Assembly: GCF_002735305.1 (NCBI RefSeq)
Contig: NZ_PDYG01000008.1
Coordinates: 1 to 64,000, forward strand
Origin: Agathobacter ruminis
GTDB taxonomy: Bacteria; Bacillota; Clostridia; Lachnospirales; Lachnospiraceae
Reading direction: 5' to 3'
DNA length: 64,000 nt
Numbering within the stretch: the first letter of the stretch is position 1; every line of letters begins with the position of its first letter. Positions 51,915-61,905 of this stretch are shown piece after piece. The notes under the pieces were generated by a model that was not told the DNA's origin, searched no databases, and saw only the letters and a list, made by a program, of their open reading frames with translations. The position numbers were made by a program, and so were the translations under genes.

Positions 51915-53456
51915 ATGAAATTATGTGCAAATGGGCATCAGATCGAGGATCATGTGAAATTCTGCCCATATTGCGGGGCCCCGGCACAGACCCCGGTCGA
52001 GCCGGTGCAGCCGACACCAATTCAGCCGGAACCACAGACTCCAATCGAGCCGGTGCAGCCGACACCGATTCAGCCGGAACCGCAGACTCCGGTTCAGCCG
52101 GCGCAGCCGACGAATCCGACATCTTTCTATGGTCAGGTGAGCGGAACTTATACGGCGCAGCAACCGCAGCAACCGCAGCAACCGCAGCAGCCGCAAATGC
52201 CGCAGCAGCCGCAAATGCCACAGCAGCCGCAGCAGCCGCAGCAACCGGTACCGGCAGCCGGAGATTATTATTATGGAGGTCCGGAACCGACTGGTAAAAA
52301 GACCAAAAAGAAGAAAAAGAAAAAGAAAAAGGGTCTGATCATCACAATTCTTGTTTTGCTGATTCTGATCGGTGCAGTATGCGCACTTTTATTTGTGCCG
52401 AAGTCACCACTGAATCTGCTGGATGGCAGCCTGCAGGAGACTTTGCATATTTCGGAAAACTATACCAAGAATGATCCGGATGATTTTAAGAAGACGAATC
52501 AGGATGTAGAATCCGGTTATCTCGTGATGGAGACTTCGATTGAATCGACCGATGTGTCATTCCTCTATCCGGAAAATGCCACTGCAGCAGAAGCACATGA
52601 TGCCTGCACGGTGACACTCGAATCCGGAGCAACCATCGAAGTGACAGTGCGCAAGAAGCCTGTATACAGCCTCAAGAAATATTTTGCACAATTCAAAAAA
52701 GAAATTGAGGATGATGCAAAGATTAATGAGACCGGCGATATTCAGAAAGTGACCGTTGGCGATAAAGTACTTTATCGCATGAGTCTGAAAACCAATGACA
52801 GCGGAAATGATGCTCAGGTAGACCGCTATCTCGAAAGCTACGGTAAATTTAATGTGGAATATACCGTGCGCAGCATGGACGGTGCGGAAGGTACTTTGCG
52901 TCACCTGATCGAAAGTCTCTATGTGGAGAAGGATGCCTATAATGAACCGGTTTTGGATACGCAGGAAACACAGAAGCCGCAGGAGACACAGAACACTCAG
53001 GATACACAGACTCCGGGAACAGACGGTGATACGGCATCTGTTACGGTTTCATCTGTCGAGGTGGTTTATGACAAGTCGCTGGTAACCAATGTGGATACTT
53101 CCAAGACGGATGATGTCACATTTATGTTTGGCATGGATGATACCGTTGAATTGTATCCGATGCAGTACAACTCTGTGGACGATGCATTGGAAATCTTCAA
53201 GACATCGATGGACGATCAATTTAAAGATTACAAATATGCTGTCACAGAGAAAAAGGAAACGACCACCGGTGACAGCAAGAGAATGGTTTATTATAATTAT
53301 CATGTTGAGGACATGAATGTACAGATTTATATTTGTCTGATCGAATCCGCAACACCGGGACGCGTTTGGGTATTATATTCCATGGCGGACGATGACAATA
53401 ATGCAGATCAGGTAAAATTGATCAATACCATCGTAAGCTATACCGCATTCAAATAA
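51915..53456 (+). CDS. zinc-ribbon, Pro/Gln-repeat, single-pass membrane protein
   Basis: A 513-residue modular protein. An N-terminal zinc ribbon (LCANGH and FCPYCGAP, residues about 3-22) is followed by a Pro-rich repeat (about 25-65, units of EPVQPTPIQPEPQTP), a Gln-Pro repeat (about 80-112, QQP and QMP units), a lysine block (about 125-137), and one membrane helix (about 138-160). The external part (160-513) has two similar-looking domains separated by a Gln/Thr linker with QETQ/TQDTQ repeats near 350-370. The zinc ribbon lies on the cytoplasmic side. The role is unknown. AGGAGG precedes the start. Confidence 0.75.
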   Translation: MKLCANGHQIEDHVKFCPYCGAPAQTPVEPVQPTPIQPEPQTPIEPVQPTPIQPEPQTPVQPAQPTNPTSFYGQVSGTYTAQQPQQPQQPQQPQMPQQPQMPQQPQQPQQPVPAAGDYYYGGPEPTGKKTKKKKKKKKKGLIITILVLLILIGAVCALLFVPKSPLNLLDGSLQETLHISENYTKNDPDDFKKTNQDVESGYLVMETSIESTDVSFLYPENATAAEAHDACTVTLESGATIEVTVRKKPVYSLKKYFAQFKKEIEDDAKINETGDIQKVTVGDKVLYRMSLKTNDSGNDAQVDRYLESYGKFNVEYTVRSMDGAEGTLRHLIESLYVEKDAYNEPVLDTQETQKPQETQNTQDTQTPGTDGDTASVTVSSVEVVYDKSLVTNVDTSKTDDVTFMFGMDDTVELYPMQYNSVDDALEIFKTSMDDQFKDYKYAVTEKKETTTGDSKRMVYYNYHVEDMNVQIYICLIESATPGRVWVLYSMADDDNNADQVKLINTIVSYTAFK

Positions 53457-53495
53457 TTTATGAACCAATTATAAAGAAATAAATATTTTATAAAA

Positions 53496-53575
53496 AGAAA
53501 CTGTTTGCAATTGACTACTAAACAGGATGGGGATAGAATTCCATTAACAAAGTCAATGCAAATGGTTTCTTTTTT
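53496..53575 (+). terminator. long-stem terminator containing a promoter
   Basis: Left arm 53496-53516 (AGAAAC...TTGACT) and right arm 53551-53570 (AGTCAA...GTTTCT) pair with few mismatches around a 34-nt loop and are followed by TTTTTT. The structure would end the upstream transcript. The loop and left arm contain the promoter for the next operon, whose RNA would lack the left arm. Confidence 0.75.
53511..53539 (+). promoter_or_regulatory. promoter of MarR-exporter operon
   Basis: TTGACT (53511-53516), 17-bp spacer, TAGAAT (53534-53539). The predicted start of transcription, about 53546, is inside the loop of the terminator hairpin, about 70 bases before the MarR ATG at 53615. Confidence 0.6.
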
Positions 53576-53614
53576 GTTGTTTTGATGAATGAAAAGCAGG
53601 AAGGAGAATCGCAC

Positions 53615-54097
53615 ATGTTTATTTGTAAATCGGACGAACGTGACCGTATGAAATCCGGCAATTTGTTCTTTCAGGCATGGAGAGAGCAAAATGAGATTGT
53701 GCGTAAAAAACATAATTTAAAAAAAGTGGAAGCACAGATTCTTGGATATTTGTATTTTGCAAATCCGGGCGAAACCAGGGGTACCGATATCTGCAAATAT
53801 CTGCAGATGAATAAGGCTATGGTTTCAAAGACACTTGATGCGCTCGAAAAGCGCGGGCTGGTAGAATATCAGGCGGATGAAAACGATCGTCGCTTTGTAC
53901 ATTATTATCTTGCGGATGCAGCCAAGCCACTCTGCGATGACTGGAATGAGATTTGGAATCATGCAAAATCAGAACTGTTTCATGGAATTCCTGCGGAACA
54001 GGTCAATATATTTTTGCAGGTGTCCCGCAAGATGTACGAAAATCTGATTGCATTGTCTTTTGACAATCAGAATCAAGAAAAAGGAAAGGAAATGTAA
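53615..54097 (+). CDS. MarR-family transcriptional regulator
   Basis: A 160-residue winged-helix regulator. The core has VEAQILGYLYF, TRGTDICKYLQMNKAMVSKTLDALEKRGLVEY (helix-turn-helix, residues about 55-85) and the wing DENDRRFVHYYLAD. It is the first gene of an operon with two half-exporters and an ATPase-FtsX protein, and presumably autoregulates it. The ATG at 53615 is chosen because GGAGA is well placed; TTG/ATG starts at 53582-53585 lack a site. The stop is one base before the next ATG. Confidence 0.88.
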   Translation: MFICKSDERDRMKSGNLFFQAWREQNEIVRKKHNLKKVEAQILGYLYFANPGETRGTDICKYLQMNKAMVSKTLDALEKRGLVEYQADENDRRFVHYYLADAAKPLCDDWNEIWNHAKSELFHGIPAEQVNIFLQVSRKMYENLIALSFDNQNQEKGKEM

Positions 54098-54098
54098 G

Positions 54099-55889
54099 AT
54101 GTTAAAATTGTTTCATAATTTTAAAAAGTCAGATGCAATGCTCGTGGCAATCGCAGTATTGTTTATCGTCGGGCAGGTCTGGCTGGATTTGCGTCTGCCG
54201 GATTATATGGCAGATATTACAAGCCTGCTTACGACAGGAACTGATAATATGAAGGATGTCTGGATTGCAGGCGGCAAAATGCTTTTGTGTGCATTCGGCA
54301 GCATGGCAGGTTCCGTTGTTGTGGCAATCTGTGCATCCCGTATTTCGTCCAATTTTGGTGCGAATTTGAGAGAGCGCTTGTATCTTCGTGTACAGTCATT
54401 TTCGATGGAAGAAATCAATCGTTTTTCTACCTCGAGTCTGATCACACGTTCCACCAATGATATTACACAGATTCAGCTGGTCATTGTAATGGGACTGCAG
54501 GTAATCGTAAAAGCACCGATTACGGCGGTATGGGCCATTGCCAAAATCTTTGACAAGGGTCTGGAATGGACAGTTGCAACATTTATTACCGTATTGTTGC
54601 TTCTGGTTGGTGTGTTCATTGTATTGAAGCTGGCGCGCCCAAAATTCAAAATGATGCAAAAACTGACCGATAATATCAACCGTGTCACACGCGAAAACTT
54701 AAGCGGTCTTTCGGTTGTCAGAGCTTACAATGCAGAAGCATATCAGGAAGCCAAATTTGAGGAGGCAAATGACGAACTGACCAGCACGGCGCTGTTTACC
54801 AGCCGTGTGATGGCATCGATGATGCCATATATCGGTTTGCTCCTAAACGGTTTGTCGATTGCCATTTATGCAATCGGTGCAGCACTGATTCACAATGTCG
54901 CATTCAATGCAGACATGTCCAATATGATGGAGGTGCTGACAGAAAGAGGCGAACTGTTTGCCAATATGGTCATTTTTATGAATTATGCGATGCAGGTGGT
55001 TATGTCATTCATGATGCTCGTGGTCATCTTTATTCTGATGCCGAGAGCCTCTGTTGCTGCAGAGCGTATCAATGAGGTATTGAATACCAGGCCGACCATC
55101 ACGGACGGAGACAAAGAAGACGGCATTGCCGGGCACGAAGGCGAAATTGAATTCCGCGATGTGTCATTCCGTTATCCGGATGCGGCCTCCAATATGCTGG
55201 AGCATATTTCCTTTACGGCAAAGAAAGGACAGACGGTGGCAATTATCGGTTCGACCGGATGCGGTAAATCTACCGTGGTCAATCTGATTCCGAGATTTTA
55301 TGATGCAACCGAGGGAGAGGTTCTCGTCGACGGTCGTAATGTCCGCGAATTTACGCAAAATGCATTGCATAACCGAATCGGATATGTTTCGCAGAAAGCA
55401 TTTTTGTTTAAAGGAACCATTGCTTCGAATATTGCATTTGGTGACAATGGCAAAGGCCCTGTTAGCGAAGACCAAATCCAAAATGCAATCGAGATTTCAA
55501 GCAGTGCACATTTTGTAGGAAAGAAAGAAAACGGAATCGAAAGCGAAGTCGTGCAGGGTGGAAATAATTATTCCGGCGGACAGAAACAGCGTCTGTCAAT
55601 CGCACGTGCTGTCGCAAGAAATGCAGAGATTTTGATTTTTGACGATTCGTTTTCGGCACTGGATTATAAAACCGATCGTGCGGTTCGCCACATGTTGCAG
55701 GAGCGCTGCGCGGATGCAACCAAAATTATTGTGGCACAGCGTATCGGAACCATCCGCAATGCGGATAAGATTCTCGTAATGGAAGACGGACAGATTGTCG
55801 GTCAGGGAACGCATCAGGAACTGATGCAAAATTGTGAAGTTTATCAACAGATTGCTCTTTCTCAGCTGACTGAGGAAGAACTGGCATAG
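54099..55889 (+). CDS. ABC exporter half, degenerate ATP site
   Basis: A 596-residue half-transporter with six membrane helices and a C-terminal ATPase. Walker A (GSTGCGKST) and signature (YSGGQKQR) are sound, but the residue after Walker B is Asp (LIFDDSFSALD) and the switch His is Gln (VAQRIGT), marking it as the non-catalytic side of a heterodimer. It therefore parallels the gene at 23998. A hydrophobic insertion around 280-310 (SNMMEVLTERGELFANMV) lengthens the membrane part. The true start is the ATG at 54099 one base after the MarR stop. It partners with the next gene. Confidence 0.88.
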   Translation: MLKLFHNFKKSDAMLVAIAVLFIVGQVWLDLRLPDYMADITSLLTTGTDNMKDVWIAGGKMLLCAFGSMAGSVVVAICASRISSNFGANLRERLYLRVQSFSMEEINRFSTSSLITRSTNDITQIQLVIVMGLQVIVKAPITAVWAIAKIFDKGLEWTVATFITVLLLLVGVFIVLKLARPKFKMMQKLTDNINRVTRENLSGLSVVRAYNAEAYQEAKFEEANDELTSTALFTSRVMASMMPYIGLLLNGLSIAIYAIGAALIHNVAFNADMSNMMEVLTERGELFANMVIFMNYAMQVVMSFMMLVVIFILMPRASVAAERINEVLNTRPTITDGDKEDGIAGHEGEIEFRDVSFRYPDAASNMLEHISFTAKKGQTVAIIGSTGCGKSTVVNLIPRFYDATEGEVLVDGRNVREFTQNALHNRIGYVSQKAFLFKGTIASNIAFGDNGKGPVSEDQIQNAIEISSSAHFVGKKENGIESEVVQGGNNYSGGQKQRLSIARAVARNAEILIFDDSFSALDYKTDRAVRHMLQERCADATKIIVAQRIGTIRNADKILVMEDGQIVGQGTHQELMQNCEVYQQIALSQLTEEELA

Positions 55890-55903
55890 AAAGGAGGAGC
55901 ACG

Positions 55904-57679
55904 ATGCCAAGAAGAAATAATATGGAATTTGACACCCAGAAGTATCCGGGCGCGTGGAAGAAAATCCTCCACTATTGCAGAAAATATAATATTTTGATGA
56001 TCATTGCCATTTTGGCAGCGATCGGCGGCACAATCGCGACACTGAGCGGACCGGATCGTCTGCAGGAGGTGACGGATGCAATTGCCGAAGGACTCACAGG
56101 AGAGATTGACATTGAACATATCAGAAATGTCATTATCATTCTCGGGGTGATTTATCTGTCCGGCGCGCTGTTAAATCTGGTTCAGACGCAGATTATGGCC
56201 TATGTTACCCAGATGGTTTCAAAGCAGCTGCGTTCAGACATCTCACGCAAAATCAATCGTTTGCCGATGGCATATTTTGGAAAGACCACGACCGGTGATG
56301 TATTAAGCCGCGTGACCAATGATGTCGATACACTCGGACAGTCATTGAATCAAAGTGTGGGAACGCTGGTATCTGCAGTCACCTTATTCTTTGGCTCCAT
56401 TATTATGATGTTGCGCAACAATGTGAAGATGACCGGTGCAGCAGTCGGTGCAACCATCATCGGATTTGTGCTGATGTCGCTGATCATGTCACGCTCACAG
56501 AAATATTTCCGTTCCCAGCAGAAAAGACTTGGAGAAGTCAATGGTTTCGTTGAGGAAGCATACAGCGGTCATACATTGATTAAAGCTTATAACGGCGAAG
56601 CGGACGGACGCAAAATTTTCCATGAAATTAATCAGAAACACCGCCGCGCGGCTTTCCGTGCACAGACATTGTCCGGACTGATGATGCCGATGATGGGATT
56701 CATCGGAAATCTCGGATTCGTTGCAGTCTGTGTCGTTGGAGCTTCGCTGGCGATTGACGGCAAAATCGGATTTGGTGTCATTGTGGCATTTATGGTATAT
56801 GTCCGTTTGTTCACACAACCATTGTCCCAGATTTCACAGGGTGTTCAGGCACTTCAGTCTGCATCTGCGGCCGGAGGACGCATCTTTGAATTCCTCGGTG
56901 CGCAGGAGATGGAAGATGAGCAGGACAAGACTGCAGAAATCGTGGATACAAAGGGACATGTAGAATTTGACCATGTACATTTCGGATATGATCCGGACAA
57001 AACCATTATCAATGATTTCTCAGCAGAAGCAAAACCGGGCCAGAAGGTCGCAATTGTCGGACCGACAGGAGCAGGTAAGACGACGCTGGTGAATTTGCTG
57101 ATGCGATTCTATGAAATCAATTCGGGAGATATCCGCATCGATGGGGTTTCCATTCACGATTTGAAACGCGAAGATGTACATAAGCAATTTTGTATGGTAT
57201 TGCAGGATACCTGGATGTTTGAAGGAACCGTGCGCGAGAATCTCGTCTACAGCTCCGACAATATTACGGATGAACAGATGGAAGAGGCATGTCGTGCGGT
57301 GGGATTGCACCATTTCATCCATGCACTTCCGAAGGGTTATGACACCGTGTTGAATGATTCGGTCAATCTGTCACAGGGACAGAAACAGCAGATGACGATT
57401 GCACGTGCGATGCTCGAAGACCGGCCGATGCTGATTCTCGACGAGGCAACCTCATCTGTGGATACACGAACTGAGTTAAAGATTCAAAAAGCGATGGACG
57501 CACTGATGAAGAACCGTACCAGCTTTGTGATTGCGCATCGCCTTTCTACCATTAAGAATGCCGATCTGATTCTGGTATTAAAGGATGGCGATGTGATCGA
57601 GAGCGGTACACATGAAGAATTGATGCAGCAGGGCGGATTCTACAATGAATTGTACAATTCGCAGTTTGAGACAGCGTAA
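55904..57679 (+). CDS. ABC exporter half, canonical ATP site
   Basis: A 591-residue half-transporter completing the heterodimer. It has six membrane helices, then a canonical ATPase with Walker A GPTGAGKTT, signature LSQGQKQQ, Walker B LILDEATSSVD and AHRLSTI. The residues that are altered in the preceding protein are intact here, so ATP hydrolysis is expected at one of two sites. AAGGAGGAG precedes the ATG 14 bases after the first half. Substrate unknown; homologues are multidrug or peptide exporters. Confidence 0.9.
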   Translation: MPRRNNMEFDTQKYPGAWKKILHYCRKYNILMIIAILAAIGGTIATLSGPDRLQEVTDAIAEGLTGEIDIEHIRNVIIILGVIYLSGALLNLVQTQIMAYVTQMVSKQLRSDISRKINRLPMAYFGKTTTGDVLSRVTNDVDTLGQSLNQSVGTLVSAVTLFFGSIIMMLRNNVKMTGAAVGATIIGFVLMSLIMSRSQKYFRSQQKRLGEVNGFVEEAYSGHTLIKAYNGEADGRKIFHEINQKHRRAAFRAQTLSGLMMPMMGFIGNLGFVAVCVVGASLAIDGKIGFGVIVAFMVYVRLFTQPLSQISQGVQALQSASAAGGRIFEFLGAQEMEDEQDKTAEIVDTKGHVEFDHVHFGYDPDKTIINDFSAEAKPGQKVAIVGPTGAGKTTLVNLLMRFYEINSGDIRIDGVSIHDLKREDVHKQFCMVLQDTWMFEGTVRENLVYSSDNITDEQMEEACRAVGLHHFIHALPKGYDTVLNDSVNLSQGQKQQMTIARAMLEDRPMLILDEATSSVDTRTELKIQKAMDALMKNRTSFVIAHRLSTIKNADLILVLKDGDVIESGTHEELMQQGGFYNELYNSQFETA

Positions 57680-57697
57680 GAAAGAAAAGGAGCGCAT

Positions 57698-60600
57698 ATG
57701 TTAGAACTCAAGAATATCAAAAAAGATTATCCTGCCGGAAATGGTTTGGTTCATGCTTTAAAGGGCATTGATTTGAATTTCCGACACAATGAGTTTGTTT
57801 CGATTCTGGGTCCGTCCGGATGCGGCAAGACAACCATGCTCAACATCATTGGTGGTCTGGATCAGTATACGGAAGGAGACCTGATCATCAATGGTATTTC
57901 GACAAGAAAATACAAGGATCGTGACTGGGACAGCTATCGCAACAATACCATCGGATTTGTCTTTCAAAGTTATAATCTGATTCCGCATCAGACGGTTTTG
58001 ATGAATGTGGAACTGGCACTGACCCTTTCCGGTGTGTCCAAGGCAGAGCGCAAGCGCCGTGCAATTGAAGCGCTCGAAAAGGTTGGACTTGGCGATCAGC
58101 TGCATAAGCGTCCGAACAAGATGTCGGGCGGACAGATGCAGCGTGTAGCAATTGCGCGTGCAATTGTGAACAATCCGGATATTATTATGGCGGATGAGCC
58201 GACCGGAGCACTGGATACCGAGACCAGTATTCAGGTTATGGATATTTTAAAAGAAATCGCCAAAGACCGTCTGGTTATCATGGTAACCCACAACCCGGAA
58301 CTGGCTGAGAAATATTCGACCAGAATCATCCGTATGCTCGACGGAAAACTAATCGATGATTCCAATCCGCTGAGCGAAGAGGAAATCAGACAGGAGAATG
58401 AGTTCGTAAAAGCGCGCATGGAGCAAAATGCAGGCAAAAAGAAACGCCGCAAAGAAAAGAAGCCATCGATGTCCTTTGCCACCTCATTCGGATTGTCGCT
58501 GAAGAACCTTTTCACAAAGAAAGGACGTACGGTCCTGACTGCATTTGCAGGAAGTATCGGAATTATCGGTATCGCATTGATATCGTCGGTTTCGAATGGA
58601 TTAAATACTTATATCGATCAGGTTCAGGAAGAGACATTGGCTTCCTATCCGCTGACAATTGAGGCAAGTTCCGTGGATTTGTCCACTTTGTTGAAACTGT
58701 TTCTCGGAGGTTCGGAGAACAGCCATGATCATGGCAATACCGATGTTTATATGAATCCGATCATGTATGACATGATTGATGCCTTGAACAATGCGGAAAC
58801 GACAGAAAATGATTTGAAATCCTTTAAGGAATATGTGGAAAAAGAACGCGCAGACAAAGACTCCGCAAGCGGTCTTTCGGATGCACTTTCCGCTGTGAAA
58901 TATTCTTACGATCTGAATCTGCTTGTCTATACCGAAAATGTAGACGGCAACATTCTGTATTCCGATTCGGAACAGTTGTTGAACGATTTGATTACCGAAT
59001 ATATGGGCATTGATATGTCTTATATGAATACCATGGAGTCCTCAACCGGTAATCTTTCCGCTTTTTCTTCCATGTCCAATATGGGCATGAGCAGCATGAC
59101 CGGTTCAACTGAATTGTGGTCCGAAATGCTCGAAGGAAATGACGGTGCATTGATCAGCGATATGGTATATAACCAGTATGATCTGGTCTATGGCAACTGG
59201 CCGAATGATTATAACGAAGTAGTTCTTGTGCTGGATGAGAACAACGAATTGACCGATATGTCGCTGTACGCTCTCGGTTTGATTCCGGAGGAAGAGATGG
59301 CCGATCTGATGAAATCGGTGATGGACGGAAGCCAGGCCAAGCTGTCGACCGACCGCTGGTCTTATGAGGATATCTGCAAAAGAGAATATCGCGTGGTACT
59401 CAATTCCGACTGCTACAGTTATGACGAGAATACCGGATTATATGCGGATTTGCGCAAGAGCGATGCAGGATTACAATATCTCTACAGCAATGCGATTCCA
59501 CTGAAGGTGGTAGGTGTCATCCGCCCAAATGAGGATGCCAATGCAAATATTATCGCAGGTTCGATTGCCTATACTTCCGCTTTGACGGAATATGTCATCG
59601 AAGAATCCGGAAAAGCAGATGCCATTCGGATTCAGCGTGAAAGCCCGAACAAGGATATCATTACAGGTCTGCCGTTCAAATCCAGCAGCACCAATTTGAC
59701 GGAAAAAGAAAAAGCGGATTATTTCCAAAATTATATCAATGAGCTGACGGACGAAGAGAAAGCGGCATTGTATACATCCATTCTTGCAACACCTCCAAAG
59801 GACCGGCTGGAAGAAATGATCAATCAGACCATGGATTCCGTGGATCGCGCAGCAATGGAAGAGGCCATGCGTCAGGTGATGGTGGAACAGATGGGAATGT
59901 CTGAAGATGATATCAACCATTATCTGGAGGAGATGTCAGCCGAAGATATCACAACCTATTACCGCACAATGGTGGAACAACAGATTCGTGCACAATACGC
60001 AGCCGATGCGATGCAGCAGATTCAGACCATGCAGCCGGAACAGCTGGTCGCCGGTTTAATGGCGGCAGCAGAGTCCTATAGCGAGGCTGAGTCGGCATAT
60101 TATTATGATGAAGTATTGGAATTTTCCGATACGACTTATGAGAAGAATCTGAGCAAACTCGGATATATCGATATTGAGTCACCAAGCCGTATGGCCTTAT
60201 ATTCTTCTTCATTTGATGCGAAGGAAGTCATTGAAGATGCAATCAAGGATTACAACCGGGACAAAGATGAGCTGAAACAAATCACTTATACAGATTATGT
60301 AGGTTTGATGATGGGCTCAGTCAGCACCATTATCAATGCCATCAGTTATGTGCTGATTGCCTTTGTATCCATCTCACTGATTGTATCATCGATTATGATT
60401 GGTGTGATTACCCTGATTTCGGTACAGGAGCGCACAAAGGAAATCGGTATTCTGCGCGCAATCGGTGCATCCAAGAAAAATGTATCGCATATGTTTAATG
60501 CGGAGACCATCATCATCGGTTTTGTTGCGGGATTGCTGGGTGTTGTCATTTCGGCACTGTTGTGTCTGCCGATTAATGCCGTCATTCATCATCTGACCGA

Positions 60601-60745
60601 TATCAACAATCTGAATGCATCATTGCCTGTGAATGCAGCAGTGATTCTGATACTGATCAGTATTTTGCTGACCATGCTAGCAGGATTGATTCCGTCGCGC
60701 AGCGCGGCAAAGAAGGATCCGGTAGAAGCATTGCGCAGTGAGTAA
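57698..60745 (+). CDS. ABC ATPase-FtsX permease fusion
   Basis: A 1015-residue single-chain MacB/LolCDE-type (type VII) ABC protein. Residues 1-235 are the ATPase: [36 protein letters not shown]. After a basic linker come the first membrane helix (about 270-295), a very large extracytoplasmic domain (about 300-880) and three helices with the FtsX fold (about 875-1010) ending at [14 protein letters not shown]. Such proteins do mechanotransmission, export or envelope surveillance rather than substrate channelling. It is the last gene of the MarR operon, with AAGGAG before the ATG. The large outer domain is unusual in size. Confidence 0.87.
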   Translation: MLELKNIKKDYPAGNGLVHALKGIDLNFRHNEFVSILGPSGCGKTTMLNIIGGLDQYTEGDLIINGISTRKYKDRDWDSYRNNTIGFVFQSYNLIPHQTVLMNVELALTLSGVSKAERKRRAIEALEKVGLGDQLHKRPNKMSGGQMQRVAIARAIVNNPDIIMADEPTGALDTETSIQVMDILKEIAKDRLVIMVTHNPELAEKYSTRIIRMLDGKLIDDSNPLSEEEIRQENEFVKARMEQNAGKKKRRKEKKPSMSFATSFGLSLKNLFTKKGRTVLTAFAGSIGIIGIALISSVSNGLNTYIDQVQEETLASYPLTIEASSVDLSTLLKLFLGGSENSHDHGNTDVYMNPIMYDMIDALNNAETTENDLKSFKEYVEKERADKDSASGLSDALSAVKYSYDLNLLVYTENVDGNILYSDSEQLLNDLITEYMGIDMSYMNTMESSTGNLSAFSSMSNMGMSSMTGSTELWSEMLEGNDGALISDMVYNQYDLVYGNWPNDYNEVVLVLDENNELTDMSLYALGLIPEEEMADLMKSVMDGSQAKLSTDRWSYEDICKREYRVVLNSDCYSYDENTGLYADLRKSDAGLQYLYSNAIPLKVVGVIRPNEDANANIIAGSIAYTSALTEYVIEESGKADAIRIQRESPNKDIITGLPFKSSSTNLTEKEKADYFQNYINELTDEEKAALYTSILATPPKDRLEEMINQTMDSVDRAAMEEAMRQVMVEQMGMSEDDINHYLEEMSAEDITTYYRTMVEQQIRAQYAADAMQQIQTMQPEQLVAGLMAAAESYSEAESAYYYDEVLEFSDTTYEKNLSKLGYIDIESPSRMALYSSSFDAKEVIEDAIKDYNRDKDELKQITYTDYVGLMMGSVSTIINAISYVLIAFVSISLIVSSIMIGVITLISVQERTKEIGILRAIGASKKNVSHMFNAETIIIGFVAGLLGVVISALLCLPINAVIHHLTDINNLNASLPVNAAVILILISILLTMLAGLIPSRSAAKKDPVEALRSE

Positions 60746-60756
60746 AGGAGAATGCC

Positions 60757-60822
60757 ATGACAATTCGTTTTAAGACTGCGACTTTTTCTGAATATGTGGT
60801 TCTTCATATTGGTAAACAGTAA
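60757..60822 (+). other. short frame with strong ribosome binding site
   Basis: A 21-codon frame with AAAGGAGAATGCC immediately before its ATG, 11 bases after the ATPase-FtsX stop. It runs antisense into the 3' end of the potassium channel gene. It may be the stub of a further operon gene cut off by rearrangement. Coding is not established. Confidence 0.35.
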
Positions 60823-61732
60823 GAACATCTTCAAGGCTGACGACATCATTGGAGTCAGCCTTGATTGCATATTTTCCCTTTTGACGAAGCAGGATATTCA
60901 CCGGGTATTGCTGCTCGATTTCGGCGACGGTATGCCCGAGCCACTGGCTGTCGATGTCAATGATAATCGTATGAATCCGCTGCAGATCATTGTTGGTCGA
61001 ATCCTGTTCTTTTCGATATTGTTCTACAAAACCTGCCGAAATAATACCGGTAGGAATCGCAACAACCCCAACTCCAAGAAATGCAATAAAGATTGCCATG
61101 ATGCGCCCAATCGCAGTGATCGGATAGATATCGCCGTAGCCGACCGTCAGCAGAGTGGACATGCTCCACCACAATCCGGAGAAGGCATTTTTAAATGCTT
61201 GTGGCTGTGCAGAATGCTCTGCCGAATACATAAACAGCGATGAGGCAAACATCAGAACCACAATGATAAAAATTGATGAAACGAGCTGGTTGCGCTTTTC
61301 ATACAATACGCTTTTGATTACATGGAAAGAATCGGTATAGGAATTGATGCGGAACAGATGAAAGATGCGGACCACGCGCAACAATCTGAATGCGACAAAT
61401 CCCGACATAAAGAAAAACGGCAAAATCGTAAACAGTTCAATGATTCCGTCAAAAGATATCATAAATCGCAGGACTGCTTTCGCGCGATGGCTCGTCGGAT
61501 ACAGATATTCCGCAGTCCAGAGCCGCAAAATATATTCTGCGATAAAGAGCACAATTGTGACCGTTTCCACTACCACAAAGACATTCTGATAGTTTGCCAG
61601 CTCATCAAATGTCTGCAGGATCATCGTTGCAATGTTGACCAGAATCACAATCACGATTCCAAGATCAAACGCACGACTCGCAAAATCCCCCTTTTGCCCA
61701 ATCTGTATAATATCAAAAATTCTACGCTTCAT
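60770..61732 (-). CDS. voltage-gated-type potassium channel
   Basis: A 320-residue six-helix ion channel. The S4-like helix carries repeated arginines (FRLLRVVRIFHLFR, residues about 119-132), and the pore loop has the potassium selectivity filter TVGYGD (about 197-202) between S5 and S6. A C-terminal cytosolic domain of about 80 residues follows (IIIDIDSQWLGHTVAEIE), similar in look to TrkA-C/RCK-like modules that bind ligands. The protein would set membrane potential or potassium flux. It is a single gene on the minus strand, between two plus-strand exporter genes. The start is the ATG at 61732 with AGAAAGG just upstream. Confidence 0.88.
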   Translation of the reverse strand: MKRRIFDIIQIGQKGDFASRAFDLGIVIVILVNIATMILQTFDELANYQNVFVVVETVTIVLFIAEYILRLWTAEYLYPTSHRAKAVLRFMISFDGIIELFTILPFFFMSGFVAFRLLRVVRIFHLFRINSYTDSFHVIKSVLYEKRNQLVSSIFIIVVLMFASSLFMYSAEHSAQPQAFKNAFSGLWWSMSTLLTVGYGDIYPITAIGRIMAIFIAFLGVGVVAIPTGIISAGFVEQYRKEQDSTNNDLQRIHTIIIDIDSQWLGHTVAEIEQQYPVNILLRQKGKYAIKADSNDVVSLEDVLTVYQYEEPHIQKKSQS

Positions 61733-61905
61733 AGCAACCCGCCTTTCTCCATTTCTAGTATATCCAATTCTTTTCTGTTAGAAAAGATTAGATTCCGATA
61801 TGGATTCATAAAATCTTAAGAAATATTAAGGGATTGAGTACTTGTGATTTTGAAGAAGAATGGGTAATCTTTATGTAGCATAGTTTTAACGAAAGGGAGA
61901 AAAGA

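Noticed and set aside
51913-52244. Several long frames over the Pro/Gln repeat, both strands
   Set aside because: The simple GC-periodic repeat keeps all frames open. Ala-Ala or Leu-Arg repeats in the other frames are artefacts; only the 51915 frame has a ribosome binding site and continues into a structured protein.
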